This document shows, piece after piece, positions 9,581-17,282 of a stretch of 64,000 nt of DNA. The position numbers and the translations under genes were made by a program. Positions within the stretch are counted from its first letter, which is position 1; each line of letters opens with the position of its first letter. Source of the DNA: Streptomyces sp. L-9-10. GTDB lineage: Bacteria; Actinomycetota; Actinomycetes; Streptomycetales; Streptomycetaceae. Under the pieces are notes generated by a model. That model saw only the letters and a program-made list of their open reading frames with translations, was not told the origin of the DNA and made no database searches. The stretch covers positions 643,902-707,901 of the forward strand of contig NZ_PHRF01000095.1 in NCBI RefSeq assembly GCF_004151105.1. The letters run 5' to 3'.

Positions 9581-10102
9581 ATGCCACCGCTGTCCTTCGC
9601 GTACCTGCTGAGACGGCTGCTGGGCAGTGAGCGCTGGCAGCGGCTGCATGTGAGAGCGGCGGCGTGGGCTTCACTGGCCGTCGTCGTCATCCTGCTGGCC
9701 GGCTCCTGGATCATCGTCCCGTTCGAGGTGGCGGCGCCGCACGCGACCATCACGTCCTTCCCCCTCGCCCTGTGGTGGTCGATCGAGACGGCGACCACCG
9801 TGGGGTACGGGGACCTGTATCCCGTCACCGCGCCGGGGCGCGTCATCGCCAGTGTGGTGATGCTCGCCGGGATCTCCGTGTTCAGCATCGTGACGGCGTC
9901 CGTCGCCACCTGGTTCGTCGGCGGGGCCGCCCGGCACGCGCGCCAGCTCGCGCTGGCCGTCGAACACGCGGAGCACGAGGGAAGGGCGGGGGTCTCGGAG
10001 GAGACACGCGCCCTCCACGAACGCTTCGACCGGCTGGAGCGCCTGCTCATGGCCCGCGGCGGCCCCGCGCCCCCGGAGGATCCCCGCGCGGGGGACCCCT
10101 GA
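9581..10102 (+). CDS. Two-helix potassium channel-like protein
   Basis: 173 residues. Membrane helix (about 27-48), pore loop with K+ selectivity filter TTVGYGD (about 71-77) and second helix (about 88-110), followed by a cytoplasmic helical tail with a possible coiled coil (about 120-160). This is the Ion_trans_2 minimal pore; four copies would form a channel. No RCK nucleotide-binding domain is attached. Starts 34 bp after the regulator stop on the same strand, so it may be read through from it. Confidence 0.88.
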   Translation: MPPLSFAYLLRRLLGSERWQRLHVRAAAWASLAVVVILLAGSWIIVPFEVAAPHATITSFPLALWWSIETATTVGYGDLYPVTAPGRVIASVVMLAGISVFSIVTASVATWFVGGAARHARQLALAVEHAEHEGRAGVSEETRALHERFDRLERLLMARGGPAPPEDPRAGDP

Positions 10103-10124
10103 CCTGACCGGCCCCCACCGCCGG

Positions 10125-10388
10125 CTATTCCGCCGTGACCGACTCGAAGCGCCAGCGGTGGGGTGGGCGGGCGAGGAGGTCCGGGGGCGGGGACGGGAGT
10201 TCCGGGAGTTCCGCGTCGTAGGGGGCGTCCCACCAGGTGATGACCAGGACGCGGTCCTGGGGGGCGCGCAGCAGTTCGCGGCGGAGGGGGGCGTCCGGCA
10301 GGTCCCGCGACCGCGACCGCGCCCACTCCAGCAGCTCCGCGCCCCGTCCGGGTGCCGCTTTCGCCTCCCACATCAGCGCGACCGTCAT
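10125..10388 (-). CDS. Small hypothetical protein coupled to tsaD
   Basis: 87 residues; the start ATG overlaps the tsaD stop (ATGA), so translation is coupled. The sequence (MTVALMWEAKAAPGRGAELL, VLVITWWDAP) has the beta-alpha-beta look of a ferredoxin-like monooxygenase or dabb fold, but there is no catalytic signature. Last gene of the tsaB-rimI-tsaD cluster. Confidence 0.72.
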   Translation of the reverse strand: MTVALMWEAKAAPGRGAELLEWARSRSRDLPDAPLRRELLRAPQDRVLVITWWDAPYDAELPELPSPPPDLLARPPHRWRFESVTAE

Positions 10389-11512
10389 GAGTACAGGTTG
10401 TCCTTCGCCACTTCGTGCACATGGTCGTGATCGTGCGGGTACTGGTGCTGGTGCTGGTGGTCATGCGTCTGCCCCGGCACGTGCGGTTCCGTCACCGGCA
10501 GCGACGAGTCCGCCGACAGCTCCCAGTCCGACGCCGGCCGGTTGCGCGCCACCATCTCCGCGCCCAGCGCCGCCACCATCGCGCCGTTGTCCGTGCACAG
10601 CCCCGGGCGCGGCACCCGCAGCCGGATGCCCGCCCGCTCGCAGCGCTCCTGCGCGAGCGCGCGCAGCCGGGAGTTGGCCGCGACGCCGCCGCCGATCATC
10701 AGATGGTCCACGCCCTCGTCCTTGCAGGCGCGGACGGCCTTCCGGGTCAGTACGTCGACCACCGCCTCCTGGAACGAGGCCGCCACATCCCGTACGGGCA
10801 CCTCCTCGCCCGCGTTCCGCTTCGCCTCGATCCAGCGGGCCACCGAGGTCTTCAGGCCGGAGAAGGAGAAGTCGTACGGCGCGTCGCGCGGTCCTGTCAG
10901 TCCGCGCGGGAACGCGATCGCGGACGGGTCGCCCTCCCGCGCCAGCCGGTCGATCACCGGGCCGCCGGGGAACCCCAGCTGGAGCACCCGCGCGATCTTG
11001 TCGAACGCCTCGCCCGCCGCGTCGTCGATCGTCGCGCCCATCGGCCGTACATCGGCCGTGATGTCCGGCGCGAGCAGCAGCGAGGAGTGGCCACCGCTGA
11101 CCAGCAGCGCCATGGTCGGCTCGGGCAGCCGGCCGTGTTCGAGCTGGTCGACGCAGATGTGGGAGGCCAGGTGGTTCACCCCGTACAGCGGCTTGCCCAG
11201 CGCGTACGCGTACGTCTTCGCCGCCGAGACCCCGACCAGCAGCGCGCCCGCGAGACCGGGGCCCGCGGTCACGGCGATCCCGTCCAGATCACGCGCGGAG
11301 ACCCCCGCCTCCTTCAGCGCGCGCTCGATCGTCGGCACCATCGCCTCCAGATGCGCACGGGAGGCGACCTCCGGCACCACACCGCCGTAGCGCGCGTGCT
11401 CGTCGACGCTCGACGCGATGGCGTCGGCGAGCAGGGTCGTCCCCCGTACGATCCCGACGCCGGTCTCGTCGCAGGAGGTCTCGATACCGAGGACGAGGGG
11501 TTCGTCAGCCAT
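10385..11512 (-). CDS. tsaD: tRNA t6A37 threonylcarbamoyltransferase TsaD
   Basis: 375 residues. Transfers the threonylcarbamoyl group to A37 of ANN-decoding tRNAs with TsaB and TsaE. ASKHA fold with LGIETSCDETG at the N-terminus, YGGVVPEVASRAH, the metal-binding NHLASHI and the late MIGGGVAAN motif. The C-terminal 45 residues carry a His/Gln-rich extension (HDHQHQHQYPHDHDHVHEV) that is not part of the core fold and may bind metal. It overlaps the rimI stop by 8 bp and the downstream small gene by 4 bp. Confidence 0.97.
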   Translation of the reverse strand: MADEPLVLGIETSCDETGVGIVRGTTLLADAIASSVDEHARYGGVVPEVASRAHLEAMVPTIERALKEAGVSARDLDGIAVTAGPGLAGALLVGVSAAKTYAYALGKPLYGVNHLASHICVDQLEHGRLPEPTMALLVSGGHSSLLLAPDITADVRPMGATIDDAAGEAFDKIARVLQLGFPGGPVIDRLAREGDPSAIAFPRGLTGPRDAPYDFSFSGLKTSVARWIEAKRNAGEEVPVRDVAASFQEAVVDVLTRKAVRACKDEGVDHLMIGGGVAANSRLRALAQERCERAGIRLRVPRPGLCTDNGAMVAALGAEMVARNRPASDWELSADSSLPVTEPHVPGQTHDHQHQHQYPHDHDHVHEVAKDNLYS

Positions 11513-12128
11513 GGGTCTCAGTTCCTTGATGGGTCTTCACGTGGTGGCGCATGACGAGCGCGTCGACATTGCCCGGCTGGTAGTAGCCGCGCCGGAATCC
11601 GATCGGCTCGAAGCCGAACCGCTCGTACAGCCGCTGCGCGCGGAGGTTGTCCACCCGCACTTCGAGCAGTACCTCCTCGCACTCGAAGGCGGTGGCGTGC
11701 TGAAGCAGATCGGTGAGCAGCCGGGAGCCGAGGCCGGTGCCCCACTGGTCGCGGACGGCGGCGATGGTCTGTACGTCGCCGAGTCCGCCGGCCGCGGCGA
11801 GGCCCGCGTAGCCGACGATCCGGGCGCTGCCGGGCTCCGCCGTCTCGGCCACCACATAGCGGCGGGTGGCCCGGGGGCCGCGCGTGTGGGCCAGTTCCGA
11901 CCAGAACATGCCCGGGGACCAGGCGTCCTCGGGGAAGAGCTCGCGTTCGAGCGCGAGCACCGGCTCGATGTCCCACCAGCGCATCTCGCGCAGGGCGACG
12001 ACGGGAGCCGCGTCCCCGGCCGCCCCGGCCGCACCGGCCGCACCGGCCGCGTTCACGTCAGCCGCGTTCAGGTCTGCCGCGCTCACGTCGGCCGCAGTCC
12101 CGTCGGCCGCATCCGTCGCGTCCGTCAC
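11505..12128 (-). CDS. rimI: Ribosomal protein S18 alanine N-acetyltransferase-like RimI
   Basis: 207 residues from a GTG at 12128 that overlaps the tsaB stop (GTGA). The GNAT domain (about 50-205) has LREMRWWDIEPVLALERELFPEDAW, the acetyl-CoA loop DQWGTGLGSRLL and the closing VRVDNLRAQRLYERFGFEPIGFRRGYY. The first 45 residues are a low-complexity repeat of AAD(V/L)(S/N) units followed by GAAGAA. The long upstream frame to 12500 is a shadow of tsaB. tsaB-rimI-tsaD is a widespread gene order. Confidence 0.92.
   Translation of the reverse strand: MTDATDAADGTAADVSAADLNAADVNAAGAAGAAGAAGDAAPVVALREMRWWDIEPVLALERELFPEDAWSPGMFWSELAHTRGPRATRRYVVAETAEPGSARIVGYAGLAAAGGLGDVQTIAAVRDQWGTGLGSRLLTDLLQHATAFECEEVLLEVRVDNLRAQRLYERFGFEPIGFRRGYYQPGNVDALVMRHHVKTHQGTETHG
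12018..12110. repeat. Short tandem repeat in the rimI 5' coding region
   Basis: Units of about 15 bases such as gccgcgttcacgtca repeat with variation through 12018-12110 and encode the Ala/Asp-rich linker at the N-terminus of RimI. Reading frame is kept, as expected if copy number varies by multiples of three. Confidence 0.6.
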
Positions 12129-12778
12129 TTCGGTGTGACCACCTTGTAGTTCTTGGGCACCTGCGCGTCCGGCCGGCGCAGATAGAGCGGCAGCGCCGGC
12201 AGGAACTCCCCGCCGGAGGCCAGTCTCTCCGCCGCCAGCGAGGCGAGCGCCGCCGCGGACTGGTGCTCGGGGCCGCGGGCGTCCGGGAAGGTGCCGGGGT
12301 AGAGCAGCGCCCCCGCGCCGACGGCGGGCAGCCCCGCGACCGCCTCCGCGATATCGGCGGGCCGGTCGACGGCCGGTTCGGTCAGCCGGGTACGGGCGTC
12401 GGCGTAGCGCGCCCAGTAGACCTCCTTGCGCCGCGCGTCCGTCGCGACGACGAAGGGGCTCCCGGCCCCGGAGGCGTACGCGAGCCCGTCCAGCGTGCAC
12501 AGCCCCCGCACCGGCACCCCGAGCGCCGAGCCGAGGGTCAGCGCCGTGACCAGGCCGACGCGCAGCCCTGTGTACGGTCCGGGGCCGACGCCGACGATCA
12601 CGTCCGTGACCGCGTCCGGTTTCAGCCCGGCCCCGGCGAGGACCCGGTCGACGGCGGGCAGCAGCAGTTCCCCATGGCGGCGCGCGTCGACCTGGCTCTC
12701 CTCGGCCAGGACGGAGCTGCCGTCGTGGAGGGCGACGGTGACGGCGGGCGTGGCGGTATCAACGGCGAGCAGAAGCAC
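12125..12778 (-). CDS. tsaB: tRNA t6A biosynthesis scaffold TsaB
   Basis: 217 residues. ASKHA-fold partner of TsaD: MLLLAVDTATPAVTVALHDG, the central VGVGPGPYTGLRVGL motif and a C-terminus ending PLYLRRPDAQVPKN. Needed for t6A formation but lacks the metal-binding His pair of TsaD. First gene of the operon with rimI and tsaD; divergent from the gene at 12882 with a 103-bp gap. Confidence 0.96.
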   Translation of the reverse strand: MLLLAVDTATPAVTVALHDGSSVLAEESQVDARRHGELLLPAVDRVLAGAGLKPDAVTDVIVGVGPGPYTGLRVGLVTALTLGSALGVPVRGLCTLDGLAYASGAGSPFVVATDARRKEVYWARYADARTRLTEPAVDRPADIAEAVAGLPAVGAGALLYPGTFPDARGPEHQSAAALASLAAERLASGGEFLPALPLYLRRPDAQVPKNYKVVTPK

Positions 12779-12881
12779 GCAAACAGCCTACGGCTCCCGG
12801 CCCCAAGGCACGGCGCCCCGTCCCGTCAGCCGCCTGCTGCTAACGTCACCACGGAGTCATACGTACGAGAGGTGGATCAAG

Positions 12882-13439
12882 GTGTCCAGGAGCAGCTCGG
12901 GAATCGTGGCCGGGCTCACCGCGGCTGCCATCGCCGTGGTCGGTTTCCTCGCCTACCAGGCGTCGGCGCATGTCCCCGACACCCTCGCCAAGCCCAAGAC
13001 ACCCAGGACAGCCCCCTCCGGCGCAGCCGGGGCCCCCGCGCAGAAACCCAAGAACCCGAACGCCCTGCCCGCGGAGTCGGGCGAGGGCGTACGGGTCGTC
13101 TACGCGCTGGCCGACCGGCGCGTGTGGCTGGTGGAGGCGAAGGAGCGGGTGACGCGGACGTTCGCGGTCATGCCGAGCACCGTCAGCCCCGAACCCGGCT
13201 CGTACCAGGTGACCTCGCGGTCGGGATCGGTCACGGGCTCGGACGGGGTGCGGATCGAGCATGTCGTGCGGTTCGCGCTCGTCGGCGATGTCGCGATCGG
13301 CTTCAGCGCGGCGGTGGACGGCACGCTGTCCAGCCCCGATCCGACGCTGAAGACCGGCGGGGTCAGGATGAAGGTGGCGGACGGAAACGCGATGTGGACG
13401 TTCGCGACGGTCGGTTCCAAGGTCGTGGTCGTCCCGTAG
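12882..13439 (+). CDS. Degenerate YkuD-like secreted protein lacking catalytic Cys
   Basis: 185 residues from a GTG at 12882 with AGAGGTGG upstream; the longer frame to 12426 runs antisense through tsaB and was rejected. Signal anchor at residues 5-30, a proline-rich linker (about 35-65), then a beta domain resembling the L,D-transpeptidase (YkuD) fold: VVYALADRRVWLVEA, PEPGSYQVTS, and a C-terminal KTGGVRMKVADGNAMW that lines up with the SHGCxRM active site. Cys and His are replaced (KTGG), so no transpeptidase activity is expected. The role may be peptidoglycan binding. It converges on the small gene at 13501. Confidence 0.75.
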   Translation: MSRSSSGIVAGLTAAAIAVVGFLAYQASAHVPDTLAKPKTPRTAPSGAAGAPAQKPKNPNALPAESGEGVRVVYALADRRVWLVEAKERVTRTFAVMPSTVSPEPGSYQVTSRSGSVTGSDGVRIEHVVRFALVGDVAIGFSAAVDGTLSSPDPTLKTGGVRMKVADGNAMWTFATVGSKVVVVP

Positions 13440-13500
13440 ACCGGGACGCCTGTCCCCGGGGTTTCCCGGCTGCTCCGCCTTCTTACGCCTTTTACGCCTC

Positions 13501-13758
13501 TTACGCGGCGTCGCGCTCCCGTGCGGCGTCGCGTCTCCGTTCCCGCTCGCGCAGCGATTCCAGATCCCCGGCCTCGGCCTCCGTGGCCGCCGCCGCTTCG
13601 GCGACCGCCACGGCCGACGGCGCGCCCGGCGGCGTGGACACGGCCGCCGCCGACGCGCAGGACGCCAGCAGATCCTTCATGGACACGGACGACGGCGAGA
13701 GGGATCTCGTCAGATACGAAGCGGAGCGCGGACGCGGGTCATGTGCTGGCGCCGGCAT
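13501..13758 (-). CDS. Small hypothetical protein behind an iron-box-like site
   Basis: 85 residues, with a perfect AGGAGG ribosome binding site 5 bases before the ATG at 13758. The protein has a Ser-rich N-terminal half with two close Met residues and a charged C-terminal helix (LESLRERERRRDAARERD). No domain was recognised. The strong ribosome binding site and palindrome just upstream argue that it is a real gene. It lies alone between tsaE and the convergent YkuD-like gene. Confidence 0.65.
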   Translation of the reverse strand: MPAPAHDPRPRSASYLTRSLSPSSVSMKDLLASCASAAAVSTPPGAPSAVAVAEAAAATEAEAGDLESLRERERRRDAARERDAA

Positions 13759-13788
13759 GGATGCCTCCTGGTGTTCGGGGGCAGGCTA

Positions 13789-13804
13789 GTTAGGTAGACC
13801 TAAC
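13789..13804. promoter_or_regulatory. Palindrome resembling a DmdR/IdeR iron box
   Basis: GTTAGGTAGACCTAAC has perfect 7-base arms and lies 30 bp upstream of the 85-residue gene. It matches positions 6-19 of the 19-bp actinobacterial iron-box consensus at 11 of 14 bases but the left end does not fit, so regulation by iron is only a hypothesis. Confidence 0.4.
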
Positions 13805-13959
13805 CACTTCTCCGTACCATGTCACCACGTACGGCACGGCACGCGCAACATTTTGCCGACGTCTTGTCGGAATGTACGGAGCGGCTGGCCGAATCAGTGG
13901 GGTGGCGGGACGGCCCGGCGGGGTGGAGCGGCGGCTCAGCGCGGTGGAGCGGCGGCGGC

Positions 13960-14586
13960 TCAGTGGGCCAGCGCGGCCAGATCCGCGTCCGACCAGCGAC
14001 TGCCGAAGCCGGTCAGCGTGACCGTGCGCCGTTCGTCAGTGCCGCCGCCCCCCGGGTCAGCTTCCGTATCCATGTTCGTATCCGCGTCCGTGTGCACGTT
14101 CGTGTCCCCGCCCACGGTCCGGTGGATCACCACATGCAGCCGGTCGTCCGACAGCTCCTCGACCTTGCCGTCGCCCCACTCCACGACCACCACGGAGTCC
14201 GGCAGCGAGACATCCAGGTCGAGGTCCTCCATCTCGTCAAGGCCCCCGCCCAGCCGGTACGCGTCGACATGGACCAGCGCCGGGCCGCCGACCAGGGACG
14301 GATGGACCCGGGCGATCACGAACGTGGGGGAGGTGACGGCGCCACGGACACCGAGGCCCTCGCCGAGGCCGCGGGTGAGGGTGGTCTTGCCCGCGCCGAG
14401 TTCGCCGGTCAGCATCACCAGATCGCCGGGGCGCAGGAGGGCCGCGAGTCCGCGGCCCAGCTCCCGCATCCGCTCCGGGCTCTCGACGGTGAGGCGGACG
14501 GCGGGACGGTCGGCGGGAGGCCCGGTGGGACGGGCGGGGCGGGTGCCGGGTGCGGCGTCAGCCGCCGGGCTGTGCGGTGCTTCCAT
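13960..14586 (-). CDS. tsaE: tRNA t6A biosynthesis ATPase TsaE
   Basis: 208 residues from ATG at 14586 (an ATG three codons earlier is possible). P-loop ATPase of the t6A complex. Walker A GELGAGKTTLTRGLG, SPTFVIARVHP, LVHVDAYRLGG and VVVVEWGDG match the family. The core is embedded between a proline-rich 30-residue N-terminus and a C-terminal extension containing an Asp/Thr-rich repeat (NVHTDADTNMDTEAD). It overlaps the end of the alpha/beta hydrolase gene by 29 bp. tsaE is separated from tsaB-tsaD by two other genes. Confidence 0.94.
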   Translation of the reverse strand: MEAPHSPAADAAPGTRPARPTGPPADRPAVRLTVESPERMRELGRGLAALLRPGDLVMLTGELGAGKTTLTRGLGEGLGVRGAVTSPTFVIARVHPSLVGGPALVHVDAYRLGGGLDEMEDLDLDVSLPDSVVVVEWGDGKVEELSDDRLHVVIHRTVGGDTNVHTDADTNMDTEADPGGGGTDERRTVTLTGFGSRWSDADLAALAH

Positions 14587-15814
14587 GCGTGCCAACGTTA
14601 GCCGCTGCCGGCATCGCGCCCACCCGTGCCAGCAGGTCGGCGAGCCGGTCCGTGACGGCCTCCGGATGCTCCAGGATCACCAGATGCCCGGCGTCCGGTA
14701 CGAGCACCAGCTCCGCGTCCGGCAGCAGATCGCCGATGGCCTCGCTGTGTGTGCTGGGCGTCACCAGATCGCTCTCCCCGGCCAGGACCAGCGCCGGGAC
14801 ATCCAGGAAGACCGAGAGCGCCTGCACCTTGTCGTGATCGGTGAAGGCCGGGTAGAACTCCGCGACCACATCGATCGGGGTCGACTCGATGAGCCGCTCG
14901 GCGAACCGCACGACCGCCGGGTCCACGTCCTTCGAGCTGAACGAGTACCGCTTGATCAGGCCCGCGAAGAGATCCGCCGTGGCCCGCCGGCCGCGCTCGA
15001 CCAGCTCGGCCTGGGAGCCGAGCGCCTTGAGCACGCCGGGCAGGACGCGGCGTACGGCGTTCACGCCCGCGACCGGCAGACCGTAGTTGACCTCGCCGAG
15101 CTTCCCGCTGGACGTACCGATGAGGGCGACGCCGACGACCCGCTCCCGCACCAGCTCCGGATACTGGTCGGCGAGGGCCATGATCGTCATCCCGCCCATG
15201 GAGTGGCCGACCAGCACCAGCGGGCCCTCGGGCGCCGCCGCGTCGATGACGGTCCTCAGATCGCGGCCGAGCTGGTCGATGGTGACCGGGACCGCGTCGG
15301 GGCCCTGCTGGGCGGCGCCGCGCGCGGAGCGGCCGTGGCTGCGCTGGTCCCAGTGGACGGTACGGACGAGTCCGCGCAGGGCGGCGCGCTGGAAGTGCCA
15401 GGAGTCCTGGCTGAGGCAGTAACCATGGCTGAAAACGACCGTGACCGGCGCGGGGGTCTTCCGGCCGAAGAGCCTGCGGCGGCGCGGGGCGGTCGCCGGA
15501 TCCGCGCCGGACGCGGTCTCCGGATCGACCTCGTCGGTCTCGTAGTACAGCTCCGTACCGTCGTCGGCGAGCGCCTTGCCCGGGGTGCCGCGCAGCGCGC
15601 CGTACGGTCCCGACGCGTCGAGTGCGAGCCGGGCCCTTCTGCGCATCCCGCGGCCGACGGTCATTCTCTCGATCGCGACCCCGGCCGCCGCACCAGCGGC
15701 GATCACGCCTATCGCGGCTCCGGCGACGCCGGCCTTGCGCCAGTTGCCCGTGACCGACGCCACCGAGGCGGCCGCCCTGGCCGCCGCGTCACCCGCCACG
15801 CTGCTCTCGCCCAC
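14558..15814 (-). CDS. Alpha/beta hydrolase with N-terminal membrane segment
   Basis: 418 residues from GTG at 15814 with GAGGAG six bases upstream. Residues about 28-50 form a Gly/Ala-rich membrane segment, so it is likely membrane-anchored. Hydrolase core about 120-405: oxyanion motif VVFSHGYCLSQDSW, nucleophile elbow GHSMGG, Asp in LAGESDLVTP and His in VPDAGHLVILEHP complete the triad. Substrate unknown. Between alr and tsaE in an operon-like cluster. Confidence 0.88.
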   Translation of the reverse strand: MGESSVAGDAAARAAASVASVTGNWRKAGVAGAAIGVIAAGAAAGVAIERMTVGRGMRRRARLALDASGPYGALRGTPGKALADDGTELYYETDEVDPETASGADPATAPRRRRLFGRKTPAPVTVVFSHGYCLSQDSWHFQRAALRGLVRTVHWDQRSHGRSARGAAQQGPDAVPVTIDQLGRDLRTVIDAAAPEGPLVLVGHSMGGMTIMALADQYPELVRERVVGVALIGTSSGKLGEVNYGLPVAGVNAVRRVLPGVLKALGSQAELVERGRRATADLFAGLIKRYSFSSKDVDPAVVRFAERLIESTPIDVVAEFYPAFTDHDKVQALSVFLDVPALVLAGESDLVTPSTHSEAIGDLLPDAELVLVPDAGHLVILEHPEAVTDRLADLLARVGAMPAAANVGTHGSTAQPGG

Positions 15815-15969
15815 CGTGCGCTCCTCGTCGTTCCCGCCGGATTCTTCCCCGTCGTACTGAGCTCCACCCGGCTGCGGTCACACGGGCCGTTACCCCTTCA
15901 ACATACTCATTCGGGCAACGCGGCGATTCAGGCCACTCGTTCCCCTCGTTCCGGCCGTCGCGCGGGCTG

Positions 15970-17133
15970 TCATACGGACCGCTCGTTGAGATAGACGCGC
16001 GGGACGCGTGAACCGATGCGTGTGACGATCTCGTAGGCGATGGTGTCCGCCGCCTCGGCCCAGTCCTCGGCGGAGGGCTCGCCGCGGTCGCCGGGACCGA
16101 ACAGGATGGCGGTGGAGCCCGGCTCGGGGGTGTCGCCGCCGAGGTCGACGACGAACTGGTCCATCGCGACCCGCCCGGCCACCCGCCGCCGCACCCCGCC
16201 GACGAGGACGGGCCCGCGGCCGGACGCGTGGCGCGGGATGCCGTCGGCGTAACCGAGGGGTACGAGTCCGAGGGTCGTCTCCCGGGACGTGACGTAGTGG
16301 TGGCCGTAACTGACGCCGTGGCCCTCCGGCACCCGCTTGACCAGGGCGACGGAGGCGGAGAGCGTCATCGCGGGCCGCAGGCCGAAGTCCCGGGAGGTGC
16401 CCAGCTCCGGGCTCGGCGAGATCCCGTACAGGGCGATGCCGGCCCGTACGAGATCGAAGGACGCCTCGGGGAGCGTGAGCGTGGCCGCCGAGTTGGCGAT
16501 ATGCCGGACCTCGGGTTCGACGCCTTCCTTCTCGGCGTACGCGACCATCTCGTGGAACGCGTCGAGCTGCGCGGCGATGGAGGGATGGCCCGGCTCGTCG
16601 GCGCACGCGAAGTGGGACCAGAGCCCGGTGACCCGGACCAGACCTGCGGCCTGGGCGTCGAGCGCGGCGGCCACGAGTTCCGGCCAGTCGGCGGGCTGGC
16701 AGCCGTTCCGGCCGAGGCCGGTGTCCGCCTTGAGCTGGATACGGGCGGGGCGCGCCGCCTCGCGCGCGGCCGCCGTCACCTCGCGCAGGGCCCACAGCGC
16801 GCTGACGGACATGTCGAGATCGGCCTCGATGCCCTCCCGCCACGGGTCGCCCGGCGTCCAGAGCCAGCACATGACCCGGCTCTCGATGCCCGCCGCGCGC
16901 AGGGCGAGCGCTTCGTGCGGGGTGGCCGTACCCAGCCAGGTGGCGCCCGCGTCGAGGGCGGCCCGCGCGATGGGCACCATGCCGTGCCCGTATCCGTCGG
17001 ACTTCACGACAGCCATCAGTGCGACGTCGGGTCCCACTCGGGAGCGCAGCGCGCGGACATTGCCCCGCAGGGCGGCGAGATCGACTTCGGCCCGCGCGCG
17101 GACGCCGGCCGAAGTATGCGTGTTTTCGGTCAT
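15970..17133 (-). CDS. alr: Alanine racemase
   Basis: 387 residues from ATG at 17133; the frame reading further upstream is through repeats and was rejected. PLP-dependent interconversion of L- and D-alanine for peptidoglycan. VDLAALRGNVRALR, PLP-lysine motif AVVKSDGYGHG, YGISPSPELG, catalytic Tyr in VSYGHHYV and C-terminal TRIGSRVPRVY are present. The length is typical. Lies 136 bp downstream of nnrD, separated by a repeat tract. Confidence 0.96.
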   Translation of the reverse strand: MTENTHTSAGVRARAEVDLAALRGNVRALRSRVGPDVALMAVVKSDGYGHGMVPIARAALDAGATWLGTATPHEALALRAAGIESRVMCWLWTPGDPWREGIEADLDMSVSALWALREVTAAAREAARPARIQLKADTGLGRNGCQPADWPELVAAALDAQAAGLVRVTGLWSHFACADEPGHPSIAAQLDAFHEMVAYAEKEGVEPEVRHIANSAATLTLPEASFDLVRAGIALYGISPSPELGTSRDFGLRPAMTLSASVALVKRVPEGHGVSYGHHYVTSRETTLGLVPLGYADGIPRHASGRGPVLVGGVRRRVAGRVAMDQFVVDLGGDTPEPGSTAILFGPGDRGEPSAEDWAEAADTIAYEIVTRIGSRVPRVYLNERSV

Positions 17134-17195
17134 CGTGCCCAGTCTCTCAGAGCGGTGTCCGGGGCCGGTGCCGTCGCCCCGCCGCTCAGCACGGC

Positions 17196-17282
17196 ACGAC
17201 GGCCCGGCACACCACCGCCCGGCACGGCACCCGCCCGGCACGGCACCACCGCCCGGCACAGCGCCGCCCGGCACAGCGCCGC
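17196..17282. repeat. GC-rich short tandem repeat between nnrD and alr
   Basis: Units based on gcccggcac(a/g)gc, some extended by accacc, repeat about seven times from 17196 to 17282, immediately downstream of the nnrD stop. The tract is noncoding; it may be unstable in copy number and could form RNA structure. Confidence 0.7.
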
